Below are positions 60,931-64,000 of a stretch of DNA of 64,000 nucleotides, piece by piece. The DNA comes from Plantibacter sp. PA-3-X8 (GTDB lineage Bacteria; Actinomycetota; Actinomycetes; Actinomycetales; Microbacteriaceae). The notes below the pieces were generated by a model. It ran no database searches and was not told the DNA's origin. It worked only from the letters and a program-made list of their open reading frames with translations. The stretch covers positions 2,108,001 through 2,172,000 of the forward strand of contig NZ_CP033107.1 of NCBI RefSeq assembly GCF_003856975.1, read 5' to 3'. The position numbers and the translations under genes were made by a program. Position 1 is the first letter of the stretch, and each line of letters begins with the position of its first letter.

Positions 60931-62121
60931 TCACGCGGGCCCGAGCCAGGCGTTCGCGACCGTTGCGTGGGCGGACTCGTCGTCGGAGGGATGGAACATC
61001 CCGGCGAGGACGTCGCGATACAGCCGGCCCAACTCGCTCGCGGCGAAGTAGCTGCCGCCGCCGGCGACCCGGATCGCCTGATCGACGACCTCGCGGGCGG
61101 TCTCCGTCGCGCGGACCTTGAGCCCGACGAGTTTCGGGAACCAGAGCGCGCCATGGTCGACCCCGTCGTCGAGGTCCCGGGCGATGCCGGCGAGCTGTGG
61201 CAGCATGCCGTCGTACGCGATGGCGGCCGAGGCGATCCGACGGCGGATGTCGGGGTCCGCCGCGTAGCTCGCACCTCCGGCCTTCTTCGACGTCTTCCGG
61301 TGGGCGGTCTCGACCGCGAGTCGGAGGGCGCGTTCGCCGATGCCCGTGTACACGGCGGCGATGAGGGTCTCGAAGCAGGCGAAGATCCCGAAGACGATGG
61401 GGTCCGGGTTGGGCCCGGGATCGAGGCGTCGGACGATGTGCTCCGCCGTCGACTCGGCCCCCTGGAGCAGGGTCGTCCTGCTCTGGCTGGCGCGCATCCC
61501 GACGGTGTCCCAGTCGTCGAGGATCTCGAAACCGCCGCGTGAGCGATCGATGAAGCCGTAGACGACCTTCGGACCGTCGGCCGAGGTCGTGTCGAGCCCG
61601 GTCGTCCCCAGCCAGGTCCACGCGGGCGACAGCGAGGTGAAGATCTTCCGGCCGTGGAACCGATAGGAACCGTCGGGGCCCGGACGGGCTTCGGTGTCGG
61701 ATCCGAAGAGCACGAGATCGTTGCCCGCTTCGCTGACCCCGAACGCGTACAGCTCGTCCCCGGCAGCTCCCTCGAGGACGAAGCGGAGCGAGTCGTCTCC
61801 TCGGGCGTGGAGCAGTCGCGCGACCCCCGTCCACACGAGATGCATGTTGATCGCGAGAGCGGTCGCCGGGGCGGCGGTCGCGAGCCGGGACTGGAGCAGC
61901 GTGACCTCGCTCAGGCCGAGGCCGAGGCCGTCGAACTCCCCGGGGACGAACGCCCGGAGATAGCCGCACGCTCGCAGCTCGGCGAGGTCCTCGTCGAAGA
62001 AGGCGTTCTCACGGTCCGCCACGGCGGCACGTTCGCGGATGCGCTCGACGAGCCCGTCACTGAGGATCGAGGCAGGGTCGAACGATCGGTCGGACGGGTG
62101 GTGCTGCGCTTGAGCGGTCAC
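60931..62121 (-). CDS. Acyl-CoA dehydrogenase family protein
   Basis: A 396-residue flavoprotein of the acyl-CoA dehydrogenase superfamily. The N-terminal helical domain includes CGYLRAFVPGEFDGLGLGLSE, split by the FAD site. The middle has FGVSEAGNDLVLFG and YRFHGRKIFTSLSPAW, and the C-terminal helical bundle has VDQAIRVAGGGSYFAASELG. It lacks an obvious catalytic Glu in the usual place and may be an oxidoreductase or monooxygenase-type member (DszC-like). The GTG at 62121 overlaps the DUF4349 stop in GTGA and also follows a weak GACAAT box by six bases. It is the second gene of that pair. Confidence 0.85.
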   Translation of the reverse strand: MTAQAQHHPSDRSFDPASILSDGLVERIRERAAVADRENAFFDEDLAELRACGYLRAFVPGEFDGLGLGLSEVTLLQSRLATAAPATALAINMHLVWTGVARLLHARGDDSLRFVLEGAAGDELYAFGVSEAGNDLVLFGSDTEARPGPDGSYRFHGRKIFTSLSPAWTWLGTTGLDTTSADGPKVVYGFIDRSRGGFEILDDWDTVGMRASQSRTTLLQGAESTAEHIVRRLDPGPNPDPIVFGIFACFETLIAAVYTGIGERALRLAVETAHRKTSKKAGGASYAADPDIRRRIASAAIAYDGMLPQLAGIARDLDDGVDHGALWFPKLVGLKVRATETAREVVDQAIRVAGGGSYFAASELGRLYRDVLAGMFHPSDDESAHATVANAWLGPA

Positions 62122-63032
62122 CGGTCCATTGTCGCATCGGGCCCGGCCGAGGTGGCAGGTGTCTGCGAGCGGCGAGCAGCGCGCCGACGGCCCGACCTGA
62201 CGAGGAGCACCACGACCGCGGCGACGACTGCGAGGGGGAGCAGCCACGGCACCAGGACGCCGACCACGACGACCAGTCCCGAGGCGGCGGCGACGAGCGC
62301 GTTCCACCCGGCGACCACGCCGCCCCAGAAGTCGGTGGGCACACCCGGCGCGACCACGCCTGGGGCCACGAAGCTCACGAACACGGAGGAGAAGTCGACC
62401 TGATCGGCGAGCGCGTCGCGCTGGGCGACCAGCCCGTCCAGTTCCGCCTGCCGCTGGGACAGGCTGGTCTCGGCGGCGAGGAGGTCGGCCGTCGTGGTCG
62501 AAGCCGCCATGAGTCCGAGCAGTCGGTCGACCGAGGCCTGGAGGGCGGTGACCCGCGCGTCGAGGTCGGCGGCCTGTGCCGTGACGTCCACCGCGGACAC
62601 GGAGAGGTTGTTCACCGTGCCGAGCGCCTGCAGCTGCGCGAGCACGTCGTCGAAGTCGTCGGCAGGGATGCGGACCATCAGGGTCGCCTGCGCGGCCTGG
62701 TCGGAGGTGCCCGGAGTCTCGTCGCGGCTGTCGACGCGCCCGCCCGCGTCGGTGACGATCCGGGTGGCGTCCGTCGCGGTGCTGATCGGGTCGTCAGCGG
62801 TGACGGTGAGTGAACCGGTCGTGACCACCTGCTGTTGCGTGAGGTCGGGGGAGGCGGCGCCGTCGACGCCGACCTGCGCGTCGCCGGCGACCTGGCCGGG
62901 CGCGGGCATCGCAGCTCGCGAGTCGCTGCCGGCCTCGGTGCTCGACCCGGCCGAGCAGCCCGAGAGGACGAGCCCGACGAGGACGGCGGAGACGAACACG
63001 GTGGTGGTGCGGGTCACTGCGGAGCGCTTCAT
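62118..63032 (-). CDS. DUF4349 domain-containing lipoprotein
   Basis: A 304-residue membrane lipoprotein. The signal ends in lipobox LSGC (Cys at about residue 26). The DUF4349 domain (about 65-230) includes VVTTGSLTVTADDP, VRIPADDFDDVLAQLQALG and VTAQAADLDARVTALQASVDRLL, with a coiled-coil hairpin. A C-terminal hydrophobic segment (LVVVVGVLVPWLLPLAVVAAVVVLLV) precedes a basic tail. Such proteins are anchored at both ends and have no known activity. The ATG at 63032 is six bases after TAGGGT (63039-63044). The stop overlaps the acyl-CoA dehydrogenase start by 4 bp. Confidence 0.88.
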   Translation of the reverse strand: MKRSAVTRTTTVFVSAVLVGLVLSGCSAGSSTEAGSDSRAAMPAPGQVAGDAQVGVDGAASPDLTQQQVVTTGSLTVTADDPISTATDATRIVTDAGGRVDSRDETPGTSDQAAQATLMVRIPADDFDDVLAQLQALGTVNNLSVSAVDVTAQAADLDARVTALQASVDRLLGLMAASTTTADLLAAETSLSQRQAELDGLVAQRDALADQVDFSSVFVSFVAPGVVAPGVPTDFWGGVVAGWNALVAAASGLVVVVGVLVPWLLPLAVVAAVVVLLVRSGRRRAARRSQTPATSAGPDATMDR

Positions 63033-63033
63033 G

Positions 63034-63187
63034 GCATCACCCTAGGGAGCCGCCGCACCGCGGAGGTGCAGGGACCCTGGGAAGCGGGTCACGATCAGGT
63101 CTCGCGACGCGCATCACCCGAGGGAGCCGCTGCACCGCGGAGGTGCAGGGACCGTGGGAAGCGGGTCGTGATCAGGTCTCGCGACGC
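63034..63187. repeat. 77-bp tandem duplication carrying the DUF4349 promoter region
   Basis: Two direct copies, 63034-63110 and 63111-63187, differ at five of 77 positions. Each has a hairpin GCACC-GCGGA-GGTGC. The second copy includes the stop codon and last codons of the hydrolase gene, so the first copy is a displaced duplicate of that gene end. On the minus strand the first copy carries the TAGGGT -10 of the DUF4349 gene; the same site in the second copy is TCGGGT. Confidence 0.9.
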
Positions 63188-64000
63188 GACCGCTGTTCGA
63201 GTTGCAGCTCGGCCCAATCGCCGATGGCCTTCGTGGTCTCCGCCGGGCGGTCCCGGTGCACGTTGTGACCGGCGCCCTGGACGATCGTCAGGCTGACCTG
63301 GCGGTTGGCGAGGACCTCGGCGGCGAGCGCGCCGCGGAAGAGGCTGTATACCTCAGGGTCGGAGGCGATCACGAAGGTCGGGTTGCGCAGAGCGGCCGCC
63401 GCGGGGCGGACGTCCCACGGATGGTTCTGTTCGCTCGTCTGCTCGATCGCCCACCGGCTCGCCTCGGACACCGCCTGGACCTTGATCTCCACGTCGAGTG
63501 GGTGCCACTCGGGGTTCTTCGCGCGGACGGATGCGATCGTGTGGTCGGCGAAGGCGGCCTCCTGGCTGGCCCGGATGATCTCGGCGTCGTGGTCGTCGAG
63601 CGCGATGGCGGGGTCGAGCAGCACGACTGCCGCCGCCCATCGGGGATCGGCTGCGGCGGCGACCGCCGTGGCGGCGCCTCCGAGCGAGTGTCCGACGACG
63701 AGGTCCCACGCGGCGTGCCCGACGCCGGGCACGGGGGTCGGCCTGGTGGCCAGCAGATCGGCGGCGTAGGCCTCGACCCGGTAGTCCAACGCACGAGGGG
63801 CGACGCCGTGGCCGCGGAGGTCGACCGCCTCCACGAGCCAACCGCGATCGGCCAGGGCTGCGCAGATGCGCCAGGTGCTCGGACCGTTGCTGCCGAGTCC
63901 GTGGACCACGAGCGCCCGAGCCGGCGCGTCGTGGCGACCCCAGCGGTGACGTGGGAGCTCCACGGGCGTGATCGTGCGGGCGGCGAGGCTGGAAGCGGTG
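63172..64000 (-). CDS. Alpha/beta fold hydrolase (5' end probably beyond window)
   Basis: A serine hydrolase of the alpha/beta fold with at least 263 residues in the window. The oxyanion region is LVVHGLGSNGPSTW, the nucleophile elbow is VVGHSLGGAAT, and the catalytic His lies in GAGHNVHRDRP. An Asp in IASDPEV may complete the triad. A GTG at 63963 could start the protein, but it has neither a ribosome binding site nor a -10 box. The open frame continues to the window edge with strand-like residues (TITPVELPRHRW), so the start likely lies outside. Substrate unknown. Its 3' end is inside the second copy of a 77-bp tandem duplication. Confidence 0.85.
   Translation of the reverse strand, partial: TASSLAARTITPVELPRHRWGRHDAPARALVVHGLGSNGPSTWRICAALADRGWLVEAVDLRGHGVAPRALDYRVEAYAADLLATRPTPVPGVGHAAWDLVVGHSLGGAATAVAAAADPRWAAAVVLLDPAIALDDHDAEIIRASQEAAFADHTIASVRAKNPEWHPLDVEIKVQAVSEASRWAIEQTSEQNHPWDVRPAAAALRNPTFVIASDPEVYSLFRGALAAEVLANRQVSLTIVQGAGHNVHRDRPAETTKAIGDWAELQLEQRSRRET

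Overview
The window is about 70% G+C with dense, short-spaced genes. Its gene content is actinobacterial: carD-ispDF-cysS-rlmB, an IdeR-type iron regulator, a WXG100 protein, the two-gene XPB helicase cluster, and LytR_C, DUF3263 and DUF3027 proteins. The mix of families best fits a free-living Microbacteriaceae member; a genus such as Plantibacter or Curtobacterium would be a guess. There is no prophage, insertion sequence or CRISPR array. Most of the window is chromosomal core with a few accessory genes.

Layout. 1-5.4 kb: end of carD, fused isoprenoid gene ispDF, a winged-helix protein, cysS and rlmB, closed by a strong two-way terminator. 5.4-13 kb: a DUF4032 kinase-like protein, a shared sugar-ABC ATPase, a DsbA-like thiol protein, tRNA-Thr, a DMT exporter, nitroreductase-msrB, DUF3263, a LytR_C protein and a cold-shock gene. 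13-14.7 kb: stand-alone groEL behind two CIRCE operators. 14.8-26 kb: a lipoprotein, WXG100, an OmpR-type two-component pair, XPB helicase with its partner, a cold-shock-domain/DUF3027 pair, serC and ideR. 26-28.5 kb: a CHAP cell-wall hydrolase, a gene-free stretch holding a likely small RNA or attenuator, an HNH protein and tRNA-Arg. 28.5-38.7 kb: LysR and ScbR-like regulators, a CitA/DcuS-type two-component system divergent from a CitMHS transporter, a LysM lipoprotein, an oxidoreductase, a glycosyltransferase and a ROK repressor. 38.8-42.8 kb: a 1,245-residue helicase/nuclease relative whose visible catalytic residues are replaced, plus a small downstream protein. 42.8-49.4 kb: mscL, an FmdB zinc ribbon, 5-formyl-THF cyclo-ligase, galU, an acetyltransferase, two unknown proteins, tRNA-Ala and an N5-(carboxyethyl)ornithine synthase. 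49.4-50 kb: dispersed palindromic repeats. 50-64 kb: MscS channel, SIS protein, two MFS transporters, serine hydrolase, aldose epimerase, a Gln/Pro-rich membrane protein, DUF445, a CsoR-family regulator, an acyl-CoA dehydrogenase, a DUF4349 lipoprotein, a 77-bp tandem duplication and an alpha/beta hydrolase cut by the window edge.

Regulation. About twenty genes have a TANNNT-like -10 box ending 6-7 nt before the start codon, the arrangement expected of leaderless mRNAs. I used this to choose several starts, including that of the degenerate helicase. Other readable control elements are the paired CIRCE sites at groEL, a CsoR-type palindrome over the csoR -10 box, and many perfect or near-perfect hairpin terminators. 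All function calls are by reading the sequence against remembered families; no search was run.
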